Below are positions 42,761 to 51,413 of a stretch of 64,000 bases of DNA, piece by piece (the stretch's first letter is position 1; every line of letters starts with the position of its first letter). The stretch spans positions 54,898 through 118,897 of the forward strand of contig JBATLL010000099.1 of the NCBI GenBank assembly GCA_049289295.1, in the 5' to 3' direction. Below the pieces are notes generated by a model. The model did no database searches and was not told the DNA's origin. It worked only from the letters and a program-made list of their open reading frames with translations. The position numbers and the translations under genes were made by a program. The DNA comes from BOKV01 sp049289295 (GTDB taxonomy: Bacteria > Pseudomonadota > Alphaproteobacteria > Rhizobiales > Rhizobiaceae).

Positions 42761-43963
42761 ATGTCGCCAGTTCTGGCACGCTTGCTGGCAGGTTTCAGCC
42801 CTCTGACCATCGGTCTTGGCATCACGATGACCGTGTCCTACGGCGTGCTTTTCTACAGTTTCGCCATCCTCGCCCCGGTGATCATGCGTGATTTCGGCTG
42901 GTCGAGAACATTCGTTTTCGGGGCCTTCTCGGCTGCCCTGGTTGCAGGCGCAATTCTGGCACCTGTTTCCGGTCGTCTTCTCGACAGGCATGGCGGGCGT
43001 TTCGTGCTGTCGCTTGGTACCGTGATCTCCAGCCTTGCCCTGGCCTCCATGATGCTGGTGCAGAACCCGGCAAGCTTCTTTGCCGCCCTGTTTGCTATCG
43101 AGGCCACGGCCACATTTGTCCAGTATGAAGCCGGGTTCGGGGCGCTGACCCAATACAAGGGCAATGGTGCACGGCCCTATATTTCCGCAGTCACGCTGAT
43201 CGCGGGCTTTTCCTCAACCCTGTTCTGGCCCTTTTGCGGTTGGCTCATCCAGCACCTGACATGGCGCGAGACCTATCTTGTGCTGGCTGCGGTAAACCTT
43301 GTCGTCTCCCTACCCATTCACCTCATGCTGCCAAGGCACAGCAGCGCTCACGCCACTGGCGAAGTGGCGCACTCGGCGCTTCCCGCCTATCGCCCTGTGG
43401 CGCAGGGCGACCGGCGGCGGGTGCTGGTCCTGCTGGCCATTTCCTTTTCCGCAGGTGGGTTCGTGGTTGCAGCCGTGCAGTCCCATTTCCCGAGGATTTT
43501 TGTCGAGGCGGGTTACACCGTTGTAGCTGCCACTGCCTTTGGCGCGATGATCGGTCCTTTCCAGGTCGGCTCTCGCATCATCGAACTGCTGTACGGGCAA
43601 CGCCACCACCCCGTGCGCGTGGGCATCATCGCGAATTGCGCCCTGGTCGTGGGAGTTGCATTCCTGCTCGCCATTGGCCTTGGCTGGTTTACCGCAATCC
43701 TGTTCGCGATATTCTTCGGCACCGGCCAGGGGCTGGCCCATATTGTTCGCGGTGCGGTACCCCTCGCGCTGTTCGGACCGACTGGCTATGGACGACTGAC
43801 TGGCAATCTCGGTTTCGTGCGCATCCTGGCGACAGCATCCGCCCCGTTCCTCGTGGCACTGCTCAGCGATACGTTCTCAAATCAGGTGTCGATCCTGTTT
43901 GTTGCTGCCGTCGCCGCCATTTCGATGCTCGCCCTGTTGCCACTTGCCAGTTACGCGAAGTGA
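42761..43963 (+). CDS. MFS transporter
   Basis: 400-residue inner-membrane transporter with 12 TM helices. The loop between TM2 and TM3 reads GRLLDRHGGRFVL, an MFS motif A variant. Between TM6 and TM7 is a short basic loop (RPVAQGDRRR). The overall look fits the oxalate:formate antiporter/YcxA-like branch, but substrate cannot be assigned. ATG at 42761 follows AGGGG seven bases upstream; TTG at 42740 is rejected. Same strand as the hydrolase, likely co-transcribed. Confidence 0.88.
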   Translation: MSPVLARLLAGFSPLTIGLGITMTVSYGVLFYSFAILAPVIMRDFGWSRTFVFGAFSAALVAGAILAPVSGRLLDRHGGRFVLSLGTVISSLALASMMLVQNPASFFAALFAIEATATFVQYEAGFGALTQYKGNGARPYISAVTLIAGFSSTLFWPFCGWLIQHLTWRETYLVLAAVNLVVSLPIHLMLPRHSSAHATGEVAHSALPAYRPVAQGDRRRVLVLLAISFSAGGFVVAAVQSHFPRIFVEAGYTVVAATAFGAMIGPFQVGSRIIELLYGQRHHPVRVGIIANCALVVGVAFLLAIGLGWFTAILFAIFFGTGQGLAHIVRGAVPLALFGPTGYGRLTGNLGFVRILATASAPFLVALLSDTFSNQVSILFVAAVAAISMLALLPLASYAK

Positions 43964-43992
43964 CGGTCGCTGGGCATCGCGGAACCGCCACA

Positions 43993-45198
43993 TCATTCAT
44001 TGGCGCTGAAATCAAGACCCAGCAATGGCGGCAATGTCTGAGGGCCGGAAATGGCTGTTCCCATGATCTGCGTGAAGGCCAGCGGTTCGCGCGGCGTTAG
44101 CGTGATCGTGAAGTTCCTTGGATCGGAAACGAACTTCGATAGGGCGCCACTGGCTTTTTCCACCAGTTCCGGGCTCCCCAGCGATTCGAGCATGCCGCCA
44201 ACCATGGTCGGTACCATCATGACCATGTCGGCCCGGCTTACACCCATGGCGGCAGCCTGGACGTCGAGGAGTTTGCTGGCCAGCGCATGATTGGTCACCT
44301 TCAACCTGGCCTGTGAAAGCTTGAGTTCCCCCAGGGCGCTCATCATGCGCTGGGAGGCTGCCGGCAAGGCGTCCGGATTGATCGCGATGGCCTGCTGGCG
44401 TTCCTTGCGCGCATCGCTTATCTCGCGGCTGACATCAACCGTGATACCTTCCAGCATCATCGAAAGGTCGATGCGCATCGCATCAGGCATGTCCAGCGAA
44501 TATTCCTCAATCGCGATGCGCCCCGTTTCCGCATCCCACTCCGCTTTCAACAATATGTTTAGGACCGGTTCGCTCAGACCCGTCGCATTCATCTGCGCCA
44601 CGAAGCCTGGACTGTCGATAGCCGATACGGCCGGTCGGATATCCAGCGCCTGCGTCGCGAAGCGATAGGTCTGCGTGCCATCCAGGCGTGTCGTGCTGCT
44701 TTCAACAAGTGGGATATCACCGAGCGGCTTGCCATCGCGCGTGAGCTTGATGTTTCGCACGGTCAGCCTGGCTGCCCCTTCAACCGGCAGAAAACCGCGT
44801 GTATCGCCGATTGTCTGCATGACGAAATTTTCACCCGTGACGCTTTCGACCTGGATGAGCAATTCTTCCCCCGAGGGTGAACGCCGCAATGACGAAATGC
44901 CGAAATACCCGATACGCTCGACAACCAGTTCATCGCCGATTTCCTGGGGATTTGTTACTTCCAGCCTGTCAATCGTCATGGGCGGTTGATCTGCCTCCAA
45001 CGTGACGCTCACATCCAGCAGCGAAAAGGAGCCCGGTTCGCCGTCAACGATGCTGCCAACCGCGATCTGTACGCCTTCTTCCGTCAGTCGCTCCTTGTTG
45101 ATGGCAAGGAAAGTGGCGCCATCCATGGCATTGGCCATGCTTGCCAGCACTAGAAAGGCAAGCAGCATTGCTGGATATCGCAGGCATGATGAAGTCAT
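43993..45198 (-). CDS. Unknown exported protein
   Basis: 401 residues, not recognised. Signal peptide MTSSCLRYPAMLLAFLVLASMANA (cut near 24). The mature protein is beta-rich, poor in cysteine, with a long acidic central region and a helical C-terminal part containing MVMMVPTMVGGMLESLG (hydrophobic but probably not a TM segment) and the end LPPLLGLDFSANE. It might be a periplasmic protein of the DUF-type filled with repeats of beta strands; no motif allows a function. It has no same-strand neighbour close by. Confidence 0.75.
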   Translation of the reverse strand: MTSSCLRYPAMLLAFLVLASMANAMDGATFLAINKERLTEEGVQIAVGSIVDGEPGSFSLLDVSVTLEADQPPMTIDRLEVTNPQEIGDELVVERIGYFGISSLRRSPSGEELLIQVESVTGENFVMQTIGDTRGFLPVEGAARLTVRNIKLTRDGKPLGDIPLVESSTTRLDGTQTYRFATQALDIRPAVSAIDSPGFVAQMNATGLSEPVLNILLKAEWDAETGRIAIEEYSLDMPDAMRIDLSMMLEGITVDVSREISDARKERQQAIAINPDALPAASQRMMSALGELKLSQARLKVTNHALASKLLDVQAAAMGVSRADMVMMVPTMVGGMLESLGSPELVEKASGALSKFVSDPRNFTITLTPREPLAFTQIMGTAISGPQTLPPLLGLDFSANE

Positions 45199-45305
45199 GG
45201 AAAGCCTCCCGAAACACAACCGCAGAATCATATTCCGATTCGCGGTGAAAGGAATGACCCCTGCCAGCCCTTGTCTTCCTGCATTGGCAGTATTAACCCG
45301 GCATC

Positions 45306-47606
45306 ATGGGAAAGGACCTGATTCCAAAAGGCGGTGGTGAAGGCGACGGCATCGAGCCCGTTGATCTGAAGTCCGCGCTTGAACAACGTTATCTGGCCTA
45401 TGCGCTGTCCACCATCATGGGCCGCGCACTGCCGGATGTTCGCGATGGTCTCAAGCCCGTGCACCGCAGGATCCTGCATGCCATGCGCATCCTGCGCCTT
45501 GATCCCAACACCGGTTTCAAGAAATGCGCCCGCATCGTCGGTGATGTCATCGGCAAGTTTCACCCGCATGGTGACCAGGCGGTCTATGACGCGCTTGTGC
45601 GCCTCGCACAGGACTTTGCCGTTCGCTACCCGCTGGTCGACGGGCAGGGCAATTTCGGCAACATCGATGGCGATAATGCAGCCGCCATGCGTTACACCGA
45701 AGCGCGTATGACGGAAGTCGCGACCCTTCTCATGGAAGGTATCGCCGAGGACGCCGTTGATTTCCGCGAAACCTATGACGGCGAGGATTCCGAGCCAGTC
45801 GTTCTGCCCGGAGCTTTTCCAAACCTGCTCGCCAACGGTTCTTCCGGCATTGCCGTCGGGATGGCGACGTCGATCCCGCCGCACAATGCTGCGGAACTTT
45901 GCGATGCGGCACTGCATCTCATCAAGCACCCCAACACTTCCGTCGAGAAGCTGGTCGATTTCGTCAAGGGACCCGATTTTCCGACCGGCGGCATCATAGT
46001 CGATGAACAGGATTCGATCATCGAATCCTACCGCACGGGCAGGGGCGGTTTCCGTGTGCGTGCACGTTGGGAAAAGGAAGATGCCGGTCGCGGCGGCTAC
46101 CGCATCATCATCACCGAAATCCCCTGGCTTGTGCAGAAATCACGGCTGATCGAGAAGATCGCGGAACTGCTGCTCGCCCGCAAATTGCCGCTCGTGGAAG
46201 ATATCCGCGACGAATCCGCTGAAGACATCCGCGTGGTGATCGAGCCGAAGAGCCGTACTGTCGACCCGGAACTGCTGATGGAATCGCTGTTCAAGCTGAC
46301 CGAGCTTGAAAGTAGGGTTTCGCTCAACATGAACGTGCTTTCGCACGGCAAGGTGCCGCGCGTCCTTGCGCTCAACGAAGTGCTCAGGGAGTGGCTCAAC
46401 CATCGCCGCGATGTGTTGCAGCGCCGCTCGCGCCATCGCCTTGCCCAGATCGAAAAACGGCTGGAAGTCCTGGCTGGCCTTCTCATTGCCTATCTCAACA
46501 TCGATGAAGTGATCCGCATCATCCGCTTCGAGGATGAGCCGAAGAAGAAACTCGTCGAAACCTTCAGCCTGACCGAAGTGCAGGTCGAGGCCATCCTCAA
46601 CATGCGCCTGCGCTCGCTGGCCAAGCTTGAGGAAATCGAGATACGCACCGAGCATGAGGCGCTCGCGAAGGAAAAGGAACAGATCGAGGCGCTGCTGGCG
46701 TCCGAAGACCTGCAATGGAAGGTCCTTGCACAGGACATTCGCCAGATCAGGGAACAGTTCGGCCCGCAGACACCGCTTGGCAAGCGCCGCACCGGCTTCG
46801 GGTCCGCGCCCGATCACGACCTGAAGGACATTCAGCAGGCGATGATCGAGAAGGAGCCGGTCACGATCGTGATTTCGGAGAAGGGCTGGATTCGTGCGAT
46901 GAAGGGTCATCTCGCCGATTTCACCACACTTACATTCAAGGAAGGCGACAGGCTGCGGACGGCCTTCCATGCCGAGACGACCGACCGCATCATCCTGTTC
47001 ACCACGAATGGCAAGTTCTTCACGCTGGGTGCTGACAAGCTGCCCGGCGGTCGCGGCCACGGCGAACCGGTCCGTGTCATGATCGACATGGAAAACGATG
47101 CCGATATCATTTCCGCCTTCCGCCATGAGCCGGAGCGCAAGCTGCTGCTGGTCTCGACCCTCGGCAATGGCTTCATCGTCCCCGAAGCAGAGGTCGTGGC
47201 CAATACCCGCAAGGGCAAGCAGGTGATGAATGTGGCGCTGCCGGTGGAAGCGCGGCTTTGCGTTGCCGTGCCAGACGAGGCCGACCATCTCGCCATCATC
47301 GGCCTCAATCGCAAGCTGCTGGTATTTGCCTTCCGCGACGAGAGCAAGCCCGACAGCAAGGTGCCGGAACTTACCCGTGGCAAAGGCGTGCGCCTTCAGA
47401 AATACAGGCAGGGCGACCTGGTCGAGGAAAGCGGCGTTTTGGACGCCAAACCCTTCCGCATGTCGGATGGCCTGACCTGGACCGATACGGCTGGCCGGAC
47501 CTTCACGAAGAGCGAAGCCGAACTGGCCGACTGGCTCGGCGCGCGTGCCACCTCTGGCCGCAATGCACCGAAGGGCTTTCCGCGCAGCGGCAGGTTCGAG
47601 GGTTAG
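45306..47606 (+). CDS. parC: DNA topoisomerase IV subunit A
   Basis: Type IIA topoisomerase subunit that decatenates daughter chromosomes. 766 residues. Catalytic Tyr lies in AAAMRYTEARMT (about 128-139). Breakage-reunion domain first, then a coiled coil (EKRLEVLAGLLIAYLN) and the C-terminal beta-pinwheel. The helix that contacts quinolones reads GKFHPHGDQAVYDA, with Gln and Asp at the positions equal to E. coli Ser80 and Glu84; I think this is normal for alphaproteobacterial ParC. Its stop overlaps the convergent hemerythrin stop. Confidence 0.97.
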   Translation: MGKDLIPKGGGEGDGIEPVDLKSALEQRYLAYALSTIMGRALPDVRDGLKPVHRRILHAMRILRLDPNTGFKKCARIVGDVIGKFHPHGDQAVYDALVRLAQDFAVRYPLVDGQGNFGNIDGDNAAAMRYTEARMTEVATLLMEGIAEDAVDFRETYDGEDSEPVVLPGAFPNLLANGSSGIAVGMATSIPPHNAAELCDAALHLIKHPNTSVEKLVDFVKGPDFPTGGIIVDEQDSIIESYRTGRGGFRVRARWEKEDAGRGGYRIIITEIPWLVQKSRLIEKIAELLLARKLPLVEDIRDESAEDIRVVIEPKSRTVDPELLMESLFKLTELESRVSLNMNVLSHGKVPRVLALNEVLREWLNHRRDVLQRRSRHRLAQIEKRLEVLAGLLIAYLNIDEVIRIIRFEDEPKKKLVETFSLTEVQVEAILNMRLRSLAKLEEIEIRTEHEALAKEKEQIEALLASEDLQWKVLAQDIRQIREQFGPQTPLGKRRTGFGSAPDHDLKDIQQAMIEKEPVTIVISEKGWIRAMKGHLADFTTLTFKEGDRLRTAFHAETTDRIILFTTNGKFFTLGADKLPGGRGHGEPVRVMIDMENDADIISAFRHEPERKLLLVSTLGNGFIVPEAEVVANTRKGKQVMNVALPVEARLCVAVPDEADHLAIIGLNRKLLVFAFRDESKPDSKVPELTRGKGVRLQKYRQGDLVEESGVLDAKPFRMSDGLTWTDTAGRTFTKSEAELADWLGARATSGRNAPKGFPRSGRFEG

Positions 47607-48169
47607 TTCTCTCCGATCCCATGTTCCAGGATCACCGGGACAACCAGTTCTTCCTCGTCGGCAAGATGGCGATCAAGAAATCCGCCAAAGCGCGCTACAG
47701 TCTTTTCCAGCACGCCAGCAGCATCCGTTGCCGCTCGGTTTTCCATGATTGCCGTCAGCACGCCATTGGTGTCTGCCGTCAGTGTGCCCAGAAGGTCGTG
47801 CAGCGCGTGATGGTCGGCATCGAGCATTTCAAATCCCCGCTGCAGTCCTTTCTCTCGCGCCACCAGCATCGGGAAATAATGTCCATCCTCGATCTGGTGA
47901 TGGCCCTGCAGATTGTTGATGAACATTGACGCATAGCGGTAAAGCCGGTTGCCATAGGTCTGGGCATCCAGCCTGCCATCGAGAAATTGCTGCGCTTCGT
48001 CGCCCAGTTTTGACTGCAACTCGCGAAACATCAAATGGCGATCGAGCCAGAAGCGGGTCAGTTCGTTGAAATTGGTGTGCCCGTTCCACTCCCCGCGAGG
48101 AAAACGCTCCGCCAGATAGCGCAATTCTGCCGGCAGCCCTTCGCGCACCGCAATATCCAGATCATCCAC
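47603..48169 (-). CDS. Hemerythrin HHE domain protein
   Basis: 188 residues, four-helix bundle that binds a di-iron site, often an O2, NO or redox sensor/scavenger. Iron-ligand pattern: H in WNGHTNF, RHLMF, HHQIEDGHYF (about 89-98), DADHHALHDLL (about 118-128) and RHLADEEELVVP (about 166-177). GTG start at 48169 follows AGAGGA. Convergent with parC and divergent from the serine hydrolase, 96 bases away. Confidence 0.9.
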   Translation of the reverse strand: MDDLDIAVREGLPAELRYLAERFPRGEWNGHTNFNELTRFWLDRHLMFRELQSKLGDEAQQFLDGRLDAQTYGNRLYRYASMFINNLQGHHQIEDGHYFPMLVAREKGLQRGFEMLDADHHALHDLLGTLTADTNGVLTAIMENRAATDAAGVLEKTVARFGGFLDRHLADEEELVVPVILEHGIGEN

Positions 48170-48265
48170 CTGATATTCCTCTCATGATCCATGGCGCCAT
48201 ATTGCCCGAACCGCCTGCCTGTAGCATGTTTTGCTGACAAGGACAGTTCACATGGGAATGCGAGT

Positions 48266-49441
48266 ATGAAGCAAAGATCGGACCGGGTGCGCCTCACCGC
48301 CCAACGCTATGTCGACATGGGTGCCTATGCCTCGCTTGAGTGGCTCGTGCTGCGCGACGGTCGTACCTGGTTGCGCGGTGCTGTCGGCAAGGCCGATCCT
48401 GCCAACGACATAGCGCTGCCTGAAAGCCCGATCCACCGCATCTATTCCATGACCAAGCCCGTCATTTCGGCCATAATCCTGATGCTCGTCGAGGAGGGGA
48501 AGCTGCGCCTGTACGATCCGGTGGCAGCATGGATACCTTCCTTTGCCAGGCTTGAAGTGATGGATCCCGACGGCAAGCGGCGCAAGCCCTCCACCTTCAT
48601 GAACATCGAGCATCTGCTCACACATCGCTCTGGCCTGACTTACGGTTTCCTGCCCGATTGCCACGTCGCACCTCTGTATCGCGAGACCACATTGCGCTCC
48701 GATGCCGGGCCGCTTGCCGGGATGATCGACATCATTGCCGGTCTGCCGCTGGCATTCGATCCTGGCACGAAATGGCGCTATTCGGTGGCAACAGACGTGC
48801 TTGGCCGCATCATCGAGATCGCCGAGAACGAGCCGCTGAACAAGGTCGTGCGCCGACGCATCATCGAGCCGCTTGGACTTGCAGATACGGATTACCGCGT
48901 TCCTGCAGAAAAGCGCGCCCGTTTGATGCCGATGTTCGGCAACGACAATCTCGACTCGCTTTTCAAGATGCCGGAGGGACCACAGAAGCTCACACCGGCC
49001 AATGTCGACGAACTATACCCGCACGACAGTCCTGACTTCGCGCGTGGCGGCTATGGCCTGTTTTCCACGCTCGATGACTATGCGCTGATCGCGGACTTTC
49101 TGGCGAGCGGCCAGAACAAGGCCGGCGACGTGCTCTTGTCGCCGCACATGACCCGCATGATGTGGCGTAATCGCATTCCCGATTCCCAGATGCCGTTGCT
49201 GCTGGGCCCCGTCCGGCTTGCCGGATATGGCTTTGGGCTTGCAGGAAGAATAATGGCGCGCCATGGCGAGGCAGAAAGCCTGTCCGGTGCGAATGAATTC
49301 GGCTGGTCGGGTGCCGCCAGCACTTTCTTCTGGATTGATCCCGATGAACCGATGGTCGGCATTCTGATGGCCCAGTATCTGGGATCGAGATATCCGGTAG
49401 CCGATGATATTCGCGCCGCCTGTTATCAGGCTCTGGAATGA
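48266..49441 (+). CDS. Serine hydrolase of the beta-lactamase-like (class C / family VIII esterase) superfamily
   Basis: 391 residues, no clear signal peptide, so likely cytosolic. Catalytic SxxK is SMTK (61-64); the Tyr of the Y-x-N/Y-x-V position is in RYSVATDV (about 195); the C-terminal GWSGAA (about 350) takes the KTG-like place. This matches family VIII esterases and EstB-like enzymes better than antibiotic beta-lactamases. Substrate unknown. Divergent from the hemerythrin. Confidence 0.88.
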   Translation: MKQRSDRVRLTAQRYVDMGAYASLEWLVLRDGRTWLRGAVGKADPANDIALPESPIHRIYSMTKPVISAIILMLVEEGKLRLYDPVAAWIPSFARLEVMDPDGKRRKPSTFMNIEHLLTHRSGLTYGFLPDCHVAPLYRETTLRSDAGPLAGMIDIIAGLPLAFDPGTKWRYSVATDVLGRIIEIAENEPLNKVVRRRIIEPLGLADTDYRVPAEKRARLMPMFGNDNLDSLFKMPEGPQKLTPANVDELYPHDSPDFARGGYGLFSTLDDYALIADFLASGQNKAGDVLLSPHMTRMMWRNRIPDSQMPLLLGPVRLAGYGFGLAGRIMARHGEAESLSGANEFGWSGAASTFFWIDPDEPMVGILMAQYLGSRYPVADDIRAACYQALE

Positions 49442-49501
49442 GGGCAGGGGCCGGACGCCTGATGAAAGGCTCCAGCCCCCAGGTTCCCCTCGCTGATGGT
49501 T

Positions 49502-49810
49502 TCACATGCTCATCGCTTCGGCGATTTCCACGCTGCCGCCGTCGAGGATCGGGCAGCCCTTGGCGATGCGGATTGCTTCATCCATGTCTGCCGCATTGAT
49601 CAATGAGTAGCCGGAAATCGGGTTTGCGCCGCCGTCATGCTTGACGCCGCGCGCCGAAACGGTGACCGATTTGCCGAGTGGATTGCCGCCGTCAGCGACA
49701 TGCGGGCCGATGGAGCCGAACCACTTCTCCCACGCCGCCATGATCTTCTTTCCCTCTTCGGGCGATGAAGGCGGGTTGCCGCCATGATAGGCAAATACAT
49801 ATTTCGGCAT
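49502..49810 (-). CDS. YCII-related (DGPF-like) protein
   Basis: 102 residues with the dimeric alpha-beta barrel pattern of YCII/YciI-like proteins: MPKYVFAYHGG at the start, WEKWFGSIGPHVADGGNPLGKS and GYSLINAADMDEAIRIAKGCPIL (the conserved His/Asp region lies in GPHVADGG and GCPIL). No catalytic function known. Starts two bases after the AHSA1 stop; last gene of the ArsR operon. Confidence 0.9.
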   Translation of the reverse strand: MPKYVFAYHGGNPPSSPEEGKKIMAAWEKWFGSIGPHVADGGNPLGKSVTVSARGVKHDGGANPISGYSLINAADMDEAIRIAKGCPILDGGSVEIAEAMSM

Positions 49811-49812
49811 GT

Positions 49813-50265
49813 TCATTTCCTCCCAGTTTTGGACAGTCCAGCCATCCGTTCGAGTTTTCTCAGGGACGATGACCATCCAATTTCATGGTTGGCCACGCTT
49901 TCCTCATCCGGCAATCCGCTATGGATCAGCACGAACCGACTGCCGCCATTGCGCCCTGCATGCACTTCGAAACGCACCAGACTTTCATGGCCGCGCGCAT
50001 CCTTCTCGTCATGCCATGCCCAGGTGAACTCCACGCTGCGTGGCGGATCGCACGACAGGACCTTGCCGCTGCACTTGTAGCGTTTGCCGTCGGCATTCAT
50101 CATCACCGACAGCCACAATCCCTTGCGGGAGAAATCGAGCGCCTTTTCCGGCAGCGTCATTCCTTCCGGTCCCCACCACTTGGCGAGATTTTCGCTGCGC
50201 GTCACGAAACTGAATACGGTCGCGGGATCAGCCGTGAATTCGCGCTCCATTTTCAAGGTACTCAT
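49813..50265 (-). CDS. AHSA1/SRPBCC family protein
   Basis: 150 residues; AHSA1 fold. MEREFTADPATVFSFVTRSENLAKWWGPEGM and the C-terminal GWSSSLRKLERM are the AHSA1 signatures. The frame is open far upstream, but the true start is the ATG at 50265, which overlaps the ArsR stop (ATGA). This ArsR-AHSA1 coupling is a common bacterial pair. Function unknown. Confidence 0.92.
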   Translation of the reverse strand: MSTLKMEREFTADPATVFSFVTRSENLAKWWGPEGMTLPEKALDFSRKGLWLSVMMNADGKRYKCSGKVLSCDPPRSVEFTWAWHDEKDARGHESLVRFEVHAGRNGGSRFVLIHSGLPDEESVANHEIGWSSSLRKLERMAGLSKTGRK

Positions 50266-50588
50266 CTGCGTTTCATCTCCTCCATCAATGCCTTGTCCAG
50301 CCGGTCGAGGTTTGCCTGCCAGAATTCGCGGTAGGTTGATGTCCAGGCCGAGATTGCCTGGACGGGCTGTGGCCGCGCGCGGTAAAGGCGGCGCTGCCGG
50401 TCTATTCGCTGCTCCACGATACCCGCATCGCGCAGCACCTTGAGGTGACGTGAAAAGGCGGGTGCCGAAACGGTCGCATCGCTTAGGAGTTCGCCGACGC
50501 TCAATTCGCCTTCGCCCAGCAGTCGCTCGACAATCGCAAGCCGTGTCGGGTCTCCCAGTGCGGCAAAAGTCCGTGTGAGGTTGTTCAT
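50262..50588 (-). CDS. ArsR family winged-helix regulator
   Basis: 108 residues. Helix-turn-helix: LGDPTRLAIVERLLGEGELSVGELLSDATVSAPAFSRHLKVLRDAGIVE, with recognition helix SAPAFSRHLKVL (about 41-52). No metal-binding Cys pair of the SmtB/ArsR type is seen, so it is the metal-free group that often governs AHSA1 genes. First gene of ArsR-AHSA1-YCII; an AT-rich palindrome sits 15 bases before its start. Confidence 0.93.
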   Translation of the reverse strand: MNNLTRTFAALGDPTRLAIVERLLGEGELSVGELLSDATVSAPAFSRHLKVLRDAGIVEQRIDRQRRLYRARPQPVQAISAWTSTYREFWQANLDRLDKALMEEMKRR

Positions 50589-50602
50589 GTTGATTCCAGT
50601 AA

Positions 50603-50616
50603 TTGTTAATTAACAA
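50603..50616. promoter_or_regulatory. AT-rich perfect palindrome, likely ArsR operator
   Basis: TTGTTAATTAACAA, 14 bases, perfect. It lies 15 bases upstream of the ArsR ATG and inside an AT-rich stretch that may be the promoter. Such TTAATTAA-centred sites are known for ArsR-type repressors; binding is inference. Confidence 0.55.
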
Positions 50617-50717
50617 AAACATAAAATAACAGAACTGTCAACGCCTGCCCGATTATCCGGTTGACCACCCCGTCCCGCCATAGTCAAAAGGGCTGCTTGA
50701 AAAGCGGAGTGCTGGCG

Positions 50718-51356
50718 ATGAAGCTGTTCATCAGTAACAAGAATTATTCTTCCTGGTCGTTTCGCGCATGGATCGCACTGGCTGCGAAGAACATTGCTTT
50801 CGACGAAGAGCTGATCCCCTTTGATGATTCCGGTGGCAATCCGAAGTTCCGCGCCTTCTCGCCAACCGGCAAGGTTCCGGTTCTCGTCGATGGCGATCTG
50901 ACCGTATGGGAATCGCTTGCCATCCTCGAATATCTTGCAGACAGGTTCCCCAATCACGGTTTCTGGCCACAGGACAGGGCCACGCGCGCGGTTGCCAGAT
51001 GTGTGGCCACCGAAATGCATGGCGGGTTCGCGGCTCTGCGCTCTGCCTGTCCCATGAACATGCGCAGGCCGGTCAGCGCAATCGAAACAGGCGATGCGGT
51101 CCGCCGCGATGTGCGCCGGATCGAGGAACTGTGGGCGTCATGCCTTGAAAAGTCTGGAGGCCCGTTCCTCTTCGGCGAATTCTGCAATGCAGATGCCATG
51201 TTCGCGCCAATTGTCAGCCGGCTGGAGAGATATGCCCTGTCGAGCCATCCGGCCGTGCTTGCCTATACTGGTGCGATGCGGGGGCTTGATGCGTGGCAGC
51301 GCTGGGAGAAAGCTGGTCTCGCCGAGACCTGGATCGTGCCCGCAGACGAGGCCTGA
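50718..51356 (+). CDS. Glutathione S-transferase family protein
   Basis: 212 residues: N-terminal thioredoxin-like domain (MKLFISNKNYSSWSFRAWIAL; the Ser in SSWS is the likely glutathione-activating residue), TGKVPVLVDGDLTVWESLAI with the conserved cis-Pro and ES motif (about 53-72), and an all-helical C-terminal domain. Bacterial detoxification or biosynthetic GST of unknown substrate. Same-strand neighbours are absent. Confidence 0.92.
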   Translation: MKLFISNKNYSSWSFRAWIALAAKNIAFDEELIPFDDSGGNPKFRAFSPTGKVPVLVDGDLTVWESLAILEYLADRFPNHGFWPQDRATRAVARCVATEMHGGFAALRSACPMNMRRPVSAIETGDAVRRDVRRIEELWASCLEKSGGPFLFGEFCNADAMFAPIVSRLERYALSSHPAVLAYTGAMRGLDAWQRWEKAGLAETWIVPADEA

Positions 51357-51413
51357 AACATCCCGTCGCCAGGCCTGCGTCAGCGCAACGCTTCGCGATG
51401 ATCCCTCGGTGCC

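Noticed and set aside
46140..47288. 382-residue open frame on the - strand
   Set aside because: Antisense to parC, which is strongly recognised.
48266..49441. Antibiotic-resistance beta-lactamase
   Set aside because: It has SMTK and Tyr but no clear signal peptide or class C KTG; family VIII esterase fits better.
49447..49479. Imperfect GGGGC/GCCCC hairpin between serine hydrolase and YCII gene as a terminator
   Set aside because: The stem has bulges and no T-run follows on either strand.
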